From Pseudomonas soli (GTDB lineage Bacteria > Pseudomonadota > Gammaproteobacteria > Pseudomonadales > Pseudomonadaceae), in NCBI RefSeq assembly GCF_900110655.1, contig NZ_FOEQ01000013.1, positions 87,618 to 151,617 on the forward strand: DNA of 64,000 nt, read 5' to 3'. The translations under genes and the position numbers were made by a program. The notes beneath the pieces are model-generated. The model was not told the DNA's origin. It did not search any database and saw only the letters and a list, made by a program, of their open reading frames with translations. Of the stretch, positions 41,893-52,834 are shown one piece after another. How positions within the stretch are numbered: the first letter of the stretch is position 1; each line of letters begins with the position of its first letter.

Positions 41893-42387
41893 ATGAACAC
41901 GAAACACTTCATGGTCGGGCTCTTGCTCGCCCTCCCGATGCACGTAACGCCCACACTGGCGGCCCCACCCAACCGGCCCGACACCCCTGCCATTTCGCCC
42001 ATTAGCGCCGAGAAGGCTCGAAGCCTGGCCGCCGCCGCCGAGCGCGCCGCCCGTGCCCAGGGCTTCGCCATCGTCATCAGCATCGTCGACAACCACGGCA
42101 ATCTGAAGCATTTCCACCGCATGGACGGCACCAGCAGCGGTAGTGTCCAGGTAGCGCAGCTCAAAGCCGCTACATCTGCACGCTTTCCACTTTCATCCCG
42201 CTCACTGGGTGAACGCAGCGCCGGATTGCCAGCCAATCCCTACGCTTCGCTGCCCGGTTTCACTTTGCTGGAAGGCGGGTTGCCAATCATGGATGCGAAC
42301 GGCAGGCATATCGGCGGTATAGGCATCAGCGGAGCAACACCAGAGCTTGATGCACAGTTTGCCCAGGCGGCGCTCGAAGAAAGCTGA
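41893..42387 (+). CDS. Exported GlcG/HbpS-family protein
   Basis: This 164-residue protein starts MNTKHFMVGLLLALPMHVTPTLA, a signal peptide, and continues with the GlcG/HbpS (heme-binding-like) domain: SAEKARSLAAAAERAARAQGFAIVISIVDNHGNLKHFHRMDG and a C-terminal GGLPIMDANGRHIGGIGISGATPELDAQFAQAAL. Members of this family bind heme or act near glycolate enzymes. The role of this exported form is not known. It is divergent from fdoG across a 235-base gap with no assigned site, and it converges on ssb through a bidirectional terminator. Confidence 0.8.
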   Translation: MNTKHFMVGLLLALPMHVTPTLAAPPNRPDTPAISPISAEKARSLAAAAERAARAQGFAIVISIVDNHGNLKHFHRMDGTSSGSVQVAQLKAATSARFPLSSRSLGERSAGLPANPYASLPGFTLLEGGLPIMDANGRHIGGIGISGATPELDAQFAQAALEES

Positions 42388-42395
42388 CAGGCAAA

Positions 42396-42429
42396 AAGAA
42401 ACCCGCTTCATGCCTGAAGCGGGTTTCTT
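42396..42429. terminator. Bidirectional terminator between GlcG/HbpS gene and ssb
   Basis: A perfect 15-pair stem (42396-42410 with 42415-42429) built on AAACCCGCTTCA, with loop TGCC. The stem ends in TTTCTT and begins with AAAAAGAAA, so it can stop transcription from both strands. Confidence 0.85.
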
Positions 42430-42475
42430 GTCACAGCTCCGTTCACCTGTGGCACCTAGTGCCCACAGGCAAGGA

Positions 42476-43024
42476 TCAGAACGGAATATCGTCGTCGAAG
42501 CTGTCGAAGTCAGCGGCAGGCTGCGGAGCCGGCTGTTGCGGCGCTGGGCGCTGCGGCGCTTGTTGCGGGCGCTGGGCCTGCTGACGCGGAGCCTGGTTGT
42601 ACTGTTGCTGCTGACCGCCCTGGTTGTAGTTGTTGCCACCACCCTGGTTGTACTGGTCGCCACCGCCCTGCTGGCCCTGCGGACGACCGCCGAGCAGCTG
42701 CATGGTGCCGTTGATGTCGACGATGATCTCGGTGGTGTAGCGCTTGATGCCGTCCTTTTCCCACTCGCGGGTCTGCAGCTTGCCCTCGATGTAGCACTGC
42801 GAACCCTTGCGCAGGTATTCGCCGGCGATTTCGGCGACCTTGCCGAACAGCGAGACACGGTGCCACTCGGTGCGCTCGACCTTCTGGCCCGACTGCTTGT
42901 CGGTCCACTGCTCGCTGGTGGCCAGGCTCAGGTTGGTCACGGCGTTACCGTTGGGCAGGTAGCGGACTTCGGGATCCTGACCGCAGGTACCGACCAGAAT
43001 GACTTTGTTAACCCCACGGGCCAT
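42476..43024 (-). CDS. ssb: Single-stranded DNA-binding protein
   Basis: SSB protects single-stranded DNA in replication and repair. This 182-residue protein has the OB fold from MARGVNKVILVGTCGQDPEVRYLPNGNAV to about residue 110, then a Gln/Gly/Asn-rich disordered linker (about 115-170) and the acidic tip DFDSFDDDIPF that recruits partner proteins. It lies ten bases downstream of the YajR-like transporter gene, in the arrangement ssb-MFS-uvrA common in Pseudomonas. Length is normal. Confidence 0.96.
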   Translation of the reverse strand: MARGVNKVILVGTCGQDPEVRYLPNGNAVTNLSLATSEQWTDKQSGQKVERTEWHRVSLFGKVAEIAGEYLRKGSQCYIEGKLQTREWEKDGIKRYTTEIIVDINGTMQLLGGRPQGQQGGGDQYNQGGGNNYNQGGQQQQYNQAPRQQAQRPQQAPQRPAPQQPAPQPAADFDSFDDDIPF

Positions 43025-43033
43025 AACGTTCTC

Positions 43034-44428
43034 CTAGGCTTCGCACGCCGCAGAGGCTGGGTTCACCAGACGCTCGAGGGTCGCACGGTCCAAAATTTTC
43101 GTATCCAGTTTGATATAGATGGCGGCTTCTTCTGCCACCACCACAGCGTCGGTCACACCCGGCACGGCCATCAGGCGCTCGGTCAGCCCGGCTTCCCGGA
43201 CCGCTTCCGGCGTCAGCGGCATGCGCAGGCTGGTCACGTACGGCGGCTCGTTCATGCGCAACGCCGTCAGCAGCCAGAAGGCGCACAAGCCAGCGCAGCC
43301 GAGGAACACCATGCTCAAGCCACCGTGCTGGAACAACCAGCCACCGAGGATGCCACCCAGTGCCGCGCCAAGGAACTGGCTGGTGGAGTACACCCCCATC
43401 GCCGTGCCCTTGCCGCCGGCAGGCGACACCTTGCTGACCAGCGAAGGCAAGGATGCCTCCAGCAGGTTGAATGCAGTAAAGAATACCACGGTGCCGATCA
43501 CCAGTCCGCGCAAGTTGTCAGCCCACTGCCAGAAGAACACCTCCACCAGCAGCAGGACACTGACCGCGCCGAGCAACACGCGTTTCATCTTGCGCTTCTT
43601 TTCCCCGTAGATGATGAAGGGGATCATTGCAAAAAATGAAACCAGCAGCGCGGTCAGGTACACCCACCAGTGCTGCTCCTTGGGCAGCCCGCCTCGCTCG
43701 ACGAAGGCCAGGGGCAGCGCCACGAAGCTGGCCATCAGGATGGCGTGCAGCACGAAAATACTGATGTCCAGGCGCAGAAGGTCCGGATTGCGCAGGGTCG
43801 GGCCGAGGGCCTGGCGGGCGACACCGGACTCGCGATGGCTCAGCACACTGTGCGAGCTGGGCACGACGAAGGCGATCAGCGCGATGCCGACCAGGGCAAG
43901 TCCTGCAGTGGCCAGGAATAATCCTGACAAACCAAAGGCGCGGGTCAACAGCGGGCCGACCACCATCGCCACGGCGAACGACAAGCCGATGCTCATGCCG
44001 ATCATGGCCATGGCCTTGGTCCGGTGCTGTTCGCGGGTCAGGTCGGACAACAGCGCCATGACCGCCGCGGAAATCGCCCCCGCGCCCTGCAGGATGCGCC
44101 CGGCGATAACGCCCCAGATCGAGTCGGCCTGGGCCGCCAGCACACTGCCCAGGGCGAAGATCACCAGCCCCACATAGATCACCGGTCGGCGACCGATGCG
44201 GTCGGAAACCACCCCGAACGGAATCTGCAGCACCGCTTGCGTCAGACCATAGGCGCCGATGGCCAGGCCGATCAGGGCCGGTGTGGCGCCGGCCAGGTCC
44301 ATGCCGTAGGTGGCCAGCACCGGCAGCACCATGAACATGCCCAGCATACGAAAGGCAAAGACCAGGGCCAGGCCGCTCGCGGCGCGGGTTTCGCTGCCAC
44401 TCATGCGCTCGTTGTGGGTGTCGTGCAT
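43034..44428 (-). CDS. MFS transporter with C-terminal YAM-like domain (YajR type)
   Basis: This 464-residue protein has 12 predicted helices with motif A in PFGVVSDRIGRRPVIYVG and GRILQGAGAISAAVMAL, typical of drug:H+ antiporter-type MFS. A cytoplasmic C-terminal domain (about 385-464; MPLTPEAVREAGLTERLMAV followed by VTDAVVVAEEAAIYIKLD) looks like the ferredoxin-like YAM domain of E. coli YajR. The ATG at 44428 follows a GAGG site. It is divergent from uvrA and ten bases upstream of ssb. The substrate is unknown. Confidence 0.85.
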   Translation of the reverse strand: MHDTHNERMSGSETRAASGLALVFAFRMLGMFMVLPVLATYGMDLAGATPALIGLAIGAYGLTQAVLQIPFGVVSDRIGRRPVIYVGLVIFALGSVLAAQADSIWGVIAGRILQGAGAISAAVMALLSDLTREQHRTKAMAMIGMSIGLSFAVAMVVGPLLTRAFGLSGLFLATAGLALVGIALIAFVVPSSHSVLSHRESGVARQALGPTLRNPDLLRLDISIFVLHAILMASFVALPLAFVERGGLPKEQHWWVYLTALLVSFFAMIPFIIYGEKKRKMKRVLLGAVSVLLLVEVFFWQWADNLRGLVIGTVVFFTAFNLLEASLPSLVSKVSPAGGKGTAMGVYSTSQFLGAALGGILGGWLFQHGGLSMVFLGCAGLCAFWLLTALRMNEPPYVTSLRMPLTPEAVREAGLTERLMAVPGVTDAVVVAEEAAIYIKLDTKILDRATLERLVNPASAACEA

Positions 44429-44496
44429 GGATTAACCTCGTGTGAACCGGCGGCGATTCTAACAGTCCGACGCCTTGACGGCATATACGCGACGCT

Positions 44497-44526
44497 TTGC
44501 CGCGTACTGGCAGCGCGCCGTATACT
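44497..44526 (+). promoter_or_regulatory. Candidate sigma70 promoter for uvrA
   Basis: TTGCCG (44497-44502) and TATACT (44521-44526) are separated by 18 bases and end 31 bases before the uvrA GTG. No convincing LexA-type CTG-N10-CAG palindrome was found in the gap. Confidence 0.45.
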
Positions 44527-44557
44527 GCTTTGTTTATGCCCGCCGAGCGAGGCCGTA

Positions 44558-47392
<2,835 letters not shown>

Positions 47393-47409
47393 GTGCCGCC
47401 GGCGACATG

Positions 47410-47446
47410 AAAAAGCCCCTGGTACCATCGGTGCCAGGGGCTTTTT
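47410..47446. terminator. Rho-independent terminator after uvrA
   Basis: AAAAAGCCCCTGG pairs with CCAGGGGCTTTTT, stem arms at both ends of 47410-47446 around a short loop, ending in TTTTT. It lies between convergent uvrA and the ferritin gene and can serve both. Confidence 0.85.
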
Positions 47447-47464
47447 CGTAGGGCTGTGGATAAC

Positions 47465-47929
47465 TTACATCTGCGACTGCAGATAGTTCTCCAGGCCGAT
47501 GGCCTTGATCAGACCCTGCTGCTTCTCCAGCCAGTAGGTATGATCTTCTTCGGTGTCGGCCAGCTGCGCGCGCAGGATGTCGCGGCTGATGTAGTCCTTG
47601 TGCAGTTCGCACAGCTCGATGCCCTTGCACAGCGCGGCACGTACCTTGTACTCGAGCTTGAGGTCGGCCTCGATCATTTCCGGCACGGTGCTGCCCACTT
47701 CCAGGTCGTCGGCGCGCATGTCCGGAGTACCTTCGAGCATGAGGATACGGCGCATCAGGGCATCGGCGTGCTGCGTCTCTTCTTCCATCTCGTGGTTGAT
47801 ACGCTCGTAGAGCTTGGTCAAGCCCCAGTCTTCGTACATGCGCGAGTGGATGAAATACTGATCGCGTGCTGCCAGTTCGCCCTTCAGCAACGTGACGAGA
47901 TAGTTGATTACGTCCGGGTGACCTTGCAT
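47465..47929 (-). CDS. bfr: Bacterioferritin-family ferritin lacking the haem methionine (FtnA-like)
   Basis: This 154-residue protein starts MQGHPDVINYLVTLLKGEL. Ferroxidase-type ligands are present: Glu18, Tyr25, Glu51, His54, a Glu near 93, and Glu127/His130. Position 52, where haem-binding bacterioferritins have Met, is Thr (EEETQHAD). It therefore corresponds to the haem-free P. aeruginosa FtnA/BfrA type, whose gene also lies between uvrA and katA. It stores iron as ferric mineral in a 24-mer. The ATG at 47929 is chosen, since the open frame upstream lacks conserved residues. Confidence 0.92.
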   Translation of the reverse strand: MQGHPDVINYLVTLLKGELAARDQYFIHSRMYEDWGLTKLYERINHEMEEETQHADALMRRILMLEGTPDMRADDLEVGSTVPEMIEADLKLEYKVRAALCKGIELCELHKDYISRDILRAQLADTEEDHTYWLEKQQGLIKAIGLENYLQSQM

Positions 47930-48052
47930 CGCCCTGCTTCTCCGTGTGAATACATCAATAGGGCCTAGTGTGAACCAGGTTTTGCTCGCGGTCACTGAAA
48001 AACGCGCAATTAGAAGCAAAAAATCGGCTAAACAGTAGTGATATTCATTGAA

Positions 48053-48076
48053 AAACCGCCCAAATGAGGGCGGTTC
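48053..48076 (-). terminator. Terminator after katA
   Basis: On the minus strand AAGAACCGCCC and GGGCGGTTTTT flank a six-base loop and end in a T-run, 17 bases downstream of the katA stop. The 48077-48092 spacer has nothing else. Confidence 0.8.
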
Positions 48077-48092
48077 TTCTTATCACTTCGAC

Positions 48093-49532
48093 TTAGGCGA
48101 GATTCACACCCAACGCCTTCGCGATCCCTTCTCCATAGGCCGGATCAGCCTTGAAGAAGTACTGCAGCTGACGCTGGATGACATCGTCGCTGACACCGGC
48201 CATGGTCCCGGCGATGTTGTTGATCAACAGCGCCTTTTGTTCATCGCTCATCAGGCGGAACAGTGCCCCGGCATGGCTGTAGTAATCGTTGTCCTCACGG
48301 TGATCGTAACGATCCGCCGAGCCGTTCAGCGCCAGAGCGGGCTCGGCATGCCGCGGAGGTTGCTTCGGCGCGCTCGCATGGCTGTTGGGCTCGTAGTTGG
48401 GAGCGCCGCCGTATGCGCCGATGGCCATGGAGCCGTCGCGCTGATAGCTGTTCACCGGGCAGCGCGGCGCATTGACCGGCAGTTGCTGGTGGTTGGTGCC
48501 TACGCGGTAGCGATGCGCATCGGCATAGGCGAACACACGGCCCTGCAGCATGCGGTCTGGCGACAGGCCAACCCCGGGGATCATGTTGCTGGGCCCGAAC
48601 GCCGCCTGCTCGACCTCGGCGAAGTAGTTGAGCGGGTTGCGGTTGAGCTCCAGCACACCGACTTCGATCAACGGGTAGTCCTTCTGCGACCAGGTCTTGG
48701 TCACATCGAACGGGTTTTCGTCGCGGCTGGCCGCCTCGGCCTCGCTCATCACCTGGATGCACACGGTCCAACGCGGGAAATCGCCGCGCTCGATGGCCTC
48801 GAACAGGTCACGCTGGGCGTAGTCCGGGTCGCTCCCGGCCAGGCGTGCGGCATCGGCCGGCGCCAGGTTCTTGATGCCTTGCTGGGTCTTGAAGTGCCAT
48901 TTGACCCAGCTCCGCTCGCCCTGGGCGTTGATCAGGCTGTAGGTGTGGCTGCCGAAGCCGTGCATGTGGCGGTAGCCATCGGGAATGCCGCGATCGGAGA
49001 ACAGGATGGTGACCTGGTGCAGTGCCTCGGGCGAATGCGACCAGAAGTCCCACATCATTTGCGCGTTCTTCAGGTTGGTCTGTGGGTGGCGCTTCTGGGT
49101 GTGGATGAAGTCGGGGAACTTCAGCGGATCACGAATGAAAAACACCGGGGTATTGTTGCCGACGATGTCCCAGTTACCTTCCTCGGTGTAGAACTTCACC
49201 GCGAAACCACGTGGGTCTCGCTCGGTGTCCGCGGAGCCGCGCTCACCACCCACGGTGGAGAATCGCAGGAACGTCTCGGTCTGCTTGCCGATAGCCTCGA
49301 ACAGCCTGGCACTGGTGAGCTCGGTGATATCACGAGTGACGGTGAAGGTACCGTAGGCGCCGGAGCCTTTGGCGTGAACGCGACGCTCCGGGATGTTCTC
49401 GCGGTTGAAGTGGGCAAGCTTCTCGAGCAGGTGGAAATCGTCGAGCAGCAGCGGGCCACGGGGGCCTGCGGAACGGGAGTTCTGGTTGTCGGCTACGGGT
49501 GCACCGCTGGCGGTAGTGAGAATCTTGCTCAT
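48093..49532 (-). CDS. katA: Catalase KatA (monofunctional, haem type)
   Basis: KatA breaks down H2O2 to water and oxygen. This 479-residue small-subunit catalase has the active-site His53 in ERRVHAKGSGAYG, Asn126 in WDIVGNNTPVFF, and a haem-ligand Tyr in RVFAYADAHRYRVG. It has the FHLLEKLAHFNRENIPER start typical of clade 3 enzymes. It is cytoplasmic, with no signal peptide. The gene sits between the alpha ribosomal operon end and the ferritin gene; katA-ferritin-uvrA is the P. aeruginosa order. The 170-base upstream gap likely contains an oxidative stress-responsive promoter, but I could not define an OxyR site. Confidence 0.96.
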   Translation of the reverse strand: MSKILTTASGAPVADNQNSRSAGPRGPLLLDDFHLLEKLAHFNRENIPERRVHAKGSGAYGTFTVTRDITELTSARLFEAIGKQTETFLRFSTVGGERGSADTERDPRGFAVKFYTEEGNWDIVGNNTPVFFIRDPLKFPDFIHTQKRHPQTNLKNAQMMWDFWSHSPEALHQVTILFSDRGIPDGYRHMHGFGSHTYSLINAQGERSWVKWHFKTQQGIKNLAPADAARLAGSDPDYAQRDLFEAIERGDFPRWTVCIQVMSEAEAASRDENPFDVTKTWSQKDYPLIEVGVLELNRNPLNYFAEVEQAAFGPSNMIPGVGLSPDRMLQGRVFAYADAHRYRVGTNHQQLPVNAPRCPVNSYQRDGSMAIGAYGGAPNYEPNSHASAPKQPPRHAEPALALNGSADRYDHREDNDYYSHAGALFRLMSDEQKALLINNIAGTMAGVSDDVIQRQLQYFFKADPAYGEGIAKALGVNLA

Positions 49533-49659
49533 GGGCTCTCCTGATCGGTCTTGAATTGCCGGCTAATCGGCTTGAGGAGAGTATTGTCGAGCGAAGTTAC
49601 AAGAACAAATTCATTAGATGACTTACATCAATAGAAAATAACAATTCACCAGACAACAA

Positions 49660-49685
49660 AAAACCGGGCCTAGGCCCGGTTTCTT
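49660..49685 (-). terminator. Terminator of the alpha ribosomal operon
   Basis: ACCGGGCC-TAGG-CCCGGT style stem (49663-49680) flanked by A- and T-rich tracts lies just downstream of rplQ on the minus strand, which reads into TTTTTTGTTG. It marks the end of rpsM-rplQ. Confidence 0.85.
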
Positions 49686-49702
49686 GTAGCAGACAGAACG
49701 TC

Positions 49703-50089
49703 TTACTCGGCAGCTTCTACAGCACCACCGACCGGACGATCAACCAGCTCGACGTACGCCATAGGCGCGTTGTCGCCAGCGCGGAAACCGCACTTCAGGA
49801 TACGCAGGTAGCCGCCCTGACGGGTGGCGTAGCGCTTGCCCAGGTCGTTGAACAGTTTGCCAACGGCGGACTTCGAACGGGTACGGTCGAAGGCCAGACG
49901 ACGGTTGGCAACGCTGTCTTCCTTGGCCAGGGTGATCAGCGGCTCGGCAACGCGGCGCAGTTCCTTGGCTTTCGGCAGGGTGGTTTTGATCAGCTCGTGC
50001 TCGATCAGCGACACAGCCATGTTCTGGAACATAGCTTTGCGGTGAGAGCTGGTACGGCTCAGGTGACGTCCACTTTTACGATGACGCAT
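49703..50089 (-). CDS. rplQ: 50S ribosomal protein L17
   Basis: This 128-residue protein begins MRHRKSGRHLSRTSSHRKAM, the canonical basic L17 start, and contains KTTLPKAKELRRVAEPLITLAK. It binds 23S rRNA in the large subunit. The last gene of the rpsM-rpsK-rpsD-rpoA-rplQ unit, it follows rpoA by 42 bases and is followed by a strong terminator. A C-terminal extension (VELVDRPVGGAVEAAE) of acidic character is present as in other pseudomonads. No oddity noted. Confidence 0.97.
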   Translation of the reverse strand: MRHRKSGRHLSRTSSHRKAMFQNMAVSLIEHELIKTTLPKAKELRRVAEPLITLAKEDSVANRRLAFDRTRSKSAVGKLFNDLGKRYATRQGGYLRILKCGFRAGDNAPMAYVELVDRPVGGAVEAAE

Positions 50090-50131
50090 GATTCATTCCT
50101 TACCAAACACAACGTTCGGTGATTACGACGA

Positions 50132-51133
50132 TCAGGCAGTCGCCTTGTCGTCTTTCTTAAGGCTTGCAGGCGGCCAGTTGTCGAGGCGCATGCCGAGAGA
50201 CAGACCACGGGAGGCCAGGACGTCCTTGATTTCAGTCAGGGACTTCTTGCCCAGGTTAGGAGTCTTCAACAGCTCTACTTCGGTACGCTGAATCAGGTCG
50301 CCGATGTAGTAGATGTTCTCCGCCTTGAGGCAGTTGGCCGAACGTACGGTCAGTTCCAGGTCGTCAACCGGGCGCAGCAGGATCGGATCGATCTCGTCTT
50401 CCTGCTCGACCACAACCGGCTCGCTGTCACCTTTGAGGTCGACGAACGCGGCCAGCTGCTGTTGCAGGATGGTCGCGGCACGACGGATGGCCTCTTCAGG
50501 ATCCAGGGTACCGTTGGTTTCCAGATCGATGACCAGCTTGTCCAGGTTGGTACGCTGCTCAACACGGGCGTTCTCGACCACGTAGGCGATACGACGCACC
50601 GGGCTGAACGAAGCGTCCAGCTGGAGACGGCCAATGCTGCGGCTTTCGTCTTCGTCGGTCTGACGGGAGTCGGCCGGCTCGTAACCGCGACCACGAGCTA
50701 CAGTGAGCTTCATGTTCAGGGCGCCGTTGGACGCCAGGTTCGCGATTACGTGATCGGGGTTGACGATCTCGACATCGTGATCCAGCTGAATATCGGCAGC
50801 GGTAACCACCCCCGAACCCTTTTTCGACAAGGTCAGCGTAACTTCGTCACGACCGTGCAGTTTGATAGCCAGGCCTTTCAGGTTCAACAGGATTTCAATG
50901 ACGTCTTCCTGTACACCTTCGATCGCGGAGTACTCGTGGAGTACGCCATCGATCTCGGCCTCGACTACTGCACAGCCAGGCATGGAGGACAACAGGATGC
51001 GGCGCAGCGCGTTGCCCAGGGTATGGCCGAAGCCACGCTCGAGAGGCTCGAGCGTGATCTTGGCGCGGGTTGGACTGACAACCTGCACGTCGATGTGACG
51101 GGGTGTCAGAAACTCATTTACCGAAATCTGCAT
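50132..51133 (-). CDS. rpoA: DNA-directed RNA polymerase subunit alpha
   Basis: This 333-residue subunit assembles RNA polymerase (N-terminal domain, 1 to about 235, with [21 protein letters not shown]) and contacts UP elements and activators through its C-terminal domain (about 250-333, [30 protein letters not shown] and [21 protein letters not shown]). A flexible acidic linker joins them. It lies between rpsD and rplQ in the conserved alpha operon. Length matches other Pseudomonas alpha subunits. Confidence 0.98.
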
Positions 51134-51155
51134 GGATGCACCTATTTTCTAGCCC

Positions 51156-51776
51156 TTACTTGGAGTAGAGCTCGACAATCAGGTTTTCGTTGATGTCGGC
51201 GGACAGGTCGCTGCGAGCAGGAACGTTCTTGAAAACGCCCGACTTTTTAGCAGCATCCACATCAACCCACTCAACGCGGCCACGCTGGGCGCACAGTTCA
51301 AGGGCTTGAACAATGCGCAGCTGGTTCAGCGACTTCTCGCGAACCGAGACCACGTCACCCGGACGAACTTGGTAGGATGGAATGTTTACGGTTTTACCGT
51401 TGACGCTGATAGCTTTGTGCGAAACCAGCTGACGGGACTCGGAACGAGTCGAGCCGAAGCCCATACGGTAAACGACGTTATCCAGACGGCACTCGAGCAG
51501 TTGCAGCAGGTTCTCACCAGTTGCGCCTTTTTTCGAGGCAGCAGCTTGGTAGTAACCGCGGAACTGACGCTCCAGAACACCGTAGATACGACGAACTTTT
51601 TGTTTCTCGCGCAGCTGGGTACCGTAGTCGGACTGACGGCCACGGCGCTGGCCGTGGATACCTGGGGCTGCTTCGATGTTGCACTTCGATTCCAGAGCGC
51701 GAACGCCGCTCTTCAGGAACAGGTCAGTGCCTTCACGGCGAGACAGTTTGCATTTTGGACCAATGTAACGTGCCAT
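51156..51776 (-). CDS. rpsD: 30S ribosomal protein S4
   Basis: S4 nucleates 30S assembly on 16S rRNA and in many bacteria represses its own operon by binding the leader. The 206-residue protein begins MARYIGPKCKLSRREGTDLFLKSG and contains the S4 RNA-binding domain RLDNVVYRMGFGSTRSESRQLVSHKAISVNGK. It sits between rpsK and rpoA with a 15-base spacer to rpsK. Length is normal for Gammaproteobacteria. Confidence 0.98.
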   Translation of the reverse strand: MARYIGPKCKLSRREGTDLFLKSGVRALESKCNIEAAPGIHGQRRGRQSDYGTQLREKQKVRRIYGVLERQFRGYYQAAASKKGATGENLLQLLECRLDNVVYRMGFGSTRSESRQLVSHKAISVNGKTVNIPSYQVRPGDVVSVREKSLNQLRIVQALELCAQRGRVEWVDVDAAKKSGVFKNVPARSDLSADINENLIVELYSK

Positions 51777-51791
51777 TTATCTGTCTCCTGA

Positions 51792-52181
51792 TTACACGCG
51801 ACGCTTCTTCGGCGGACGGCACCCGTTATGCGGGATTGGCGTCACGTCGGTGATGCTGGCGATCTTGTAGCCGCAGCTGTTCAGTGCACGAACGGCGGAC
51901 TCACGACCTGGACCTGGACCCTTGACGTTCACGTCGAGGTTCTTCAGACCGTATTCCAGCGCAGCTTGACCAGCACGCTCAGCAGCGATCTGTGCTGCGA
52001 ACGGGGTGGATTTGCGCGAACCACGGAAACCCGAACCACCGGAAGTAGCCCAGGACAGCGCGTTGCCCTGACGGTCGGTGATGGTCACGATGGTGTTGTT
52101 GAAAGACGCATGGATGTGGGCGATGCCATCAACCACTGTCTTTTTGATTTTTTTACGAGGACGAGCAGCAGGTTTTGCCAT
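51792..52181 (-). CDS. rpsK: 30S ribosomal protein S11
   Basis: This 129-residue protein has the basic N-terminus AAARPRKKIKKTVVDG-type segment (MAKPAARPRKKIKKTV), HIHASFNNTIVTITDRQGNA, and the C-terminal ITDVTPIPHNGCRPPKKRRV. It lies in the platform of the 30S subunit near the mRNA exit. rpsM precedes it by 18 bases and rpsD follows by 15, the standard alpha operon order. Nothing unusual is seen. Confidence 0.98.
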   Translation of the reverse strand: MAKPAARPRKKIKKTVVDGIAHIHASFNNTIVTITDRQGNALSWATSGGSGFRGSRKSTPFAAQIAAERAGQAALEYGLKNLDVNVKGPGPGRESAVRALNSCGYKIASITDVTPIPHNGCRPPKKRRV

Positions 52182-52199
52182 GTCTATATTCCTGGGCGA

Positions 52200-52556
52200 T
52201 TACTTGCGGATCGGCTTACGCGGGCCCTTACGGGTGCGTGCGTTGGTCTTGGTGCGCTGACCGCGAACCGGCAGACCTTTACGATGACGCAGGCCGCGGT
52301 AGCAACCCAGGTCCATCAAGCGCTTGATCTTCATGTTGATGTCACGGCGCAGGTCACCTTCGGTGGTGAACTTCGCGACTTCGCCACGCAGGGTTTCGAT
52401 TTGCTCGTCGCTCAGATCCTTGATCTTAGCGGCTGGGTTTACACCAGCATCTGCACAGATTTTCTGTGCAGTTGTGCGACCGACACCATAGATGTAGGTC
52501 AGCGAGATAACAGTATGCTTGTTATCTGGAATGTTGACGCCTGCAATACGGGCCAT
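52200..52556 (-). CDS. rpsM: 30S ribosomal protein S13
   Basis: S13 sits in the 30S head and contacts the P-site tRNA and the large subunit. The 118-residue protein begins [22 protein letters not shown] and ends [20 protein letters not shown], the typical basic tail. It is the first gene of the alpha unit: a sigma70-like promoter (52616-52644) lies 60 bases upstream, separated from rpmJ by a terminator hairpin. Length is normal. Confidence 0.98.
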
Positions 52557-52615
52557 TCAGTGGGACTCCAATTGACAGCTACCTACGCCCCGGAAGCCAA
52601 GAAATAGGGCGCGAG

Positions 52616-52644
52616 ATAATATCGCTGTAGAAACGAATAATCAA
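52616..52644 (-). promoter_or_regulatory. Sigma70-type promoter of the alpha operon (rpsM)
   Basis: On the minus strand TTGATT (52639-52644) and TATTAT (52616-52621) are separated by exactly 17 bases. The -35 touches the end of the rpmJ terminator hairpin. The resulting leader before rpsM would be about 50 bases. Confidence 0.65.
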
Positions 52645-52670
52645 CCCAGCAGCACACTAGCTGCTGGGTT
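52643..52670 (-). terminator. Terminator after rpmJ
   Basis: AACCCAGCAG (52643-52652) pairs perfectly with CTGCTGGGTT (52661-52670). On the minus strand the stem is followed by GATTATTCGTTT, moderately T-rich. It separates the spc-type unit from the alpha unit. Confidence 0.7.
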
Positions 52671-52687
52671 TGAAGCGCGGATCACAC

Positions 52688-52804
52688 TCAGCCTTGGCGC
52701 TGCTTGTGACGCGGTTCCGCGCTGCAGATCACGCGCACGACACCTTCGCGACGAATGATCTTGCAGTTGCGGCACAGCTTTTTCACCGATGCACGAACTT
52801 TCAT
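52688..52804 (-). CDS. rpmJ: 50S ribosomal protein L36
   Basis: This 38-residue protein reads [20 protein letters not shown] and ends EPRHKQRQG. The zinc ligands Cys11, Cys14, Cys27 and His33 are all present, so this is the zinc-binding (C+) form of L36. Found by direct translation of the minus strand; the start codon is the ATG at 52804 and the stop is TGA at 52688-52690. It follows secY by 30 bases and is the last gene before the terminator. In many Gammaproteobacteria secY-rpmJ-rpsM is the same order. Confidence 0.97.
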
Positions 52805-52834
52805 TACCGACTCCTCGAACCTTAAGGGGCTAAA

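Noticed and set aside
44461..44557. LexA box in the uvrA promoter
   Set aside because: No CTG-N10-CAG palindrome with an AT-rich centre was found between the MFS gene and uvrA.
49533..49659. OxyR site upstream of katA
   Set aside because: CTAT-like half-sites occur (near TTTCTATTG and ATCTAATGA) but spacing does not fit the four-part OxyR pattern well enough.
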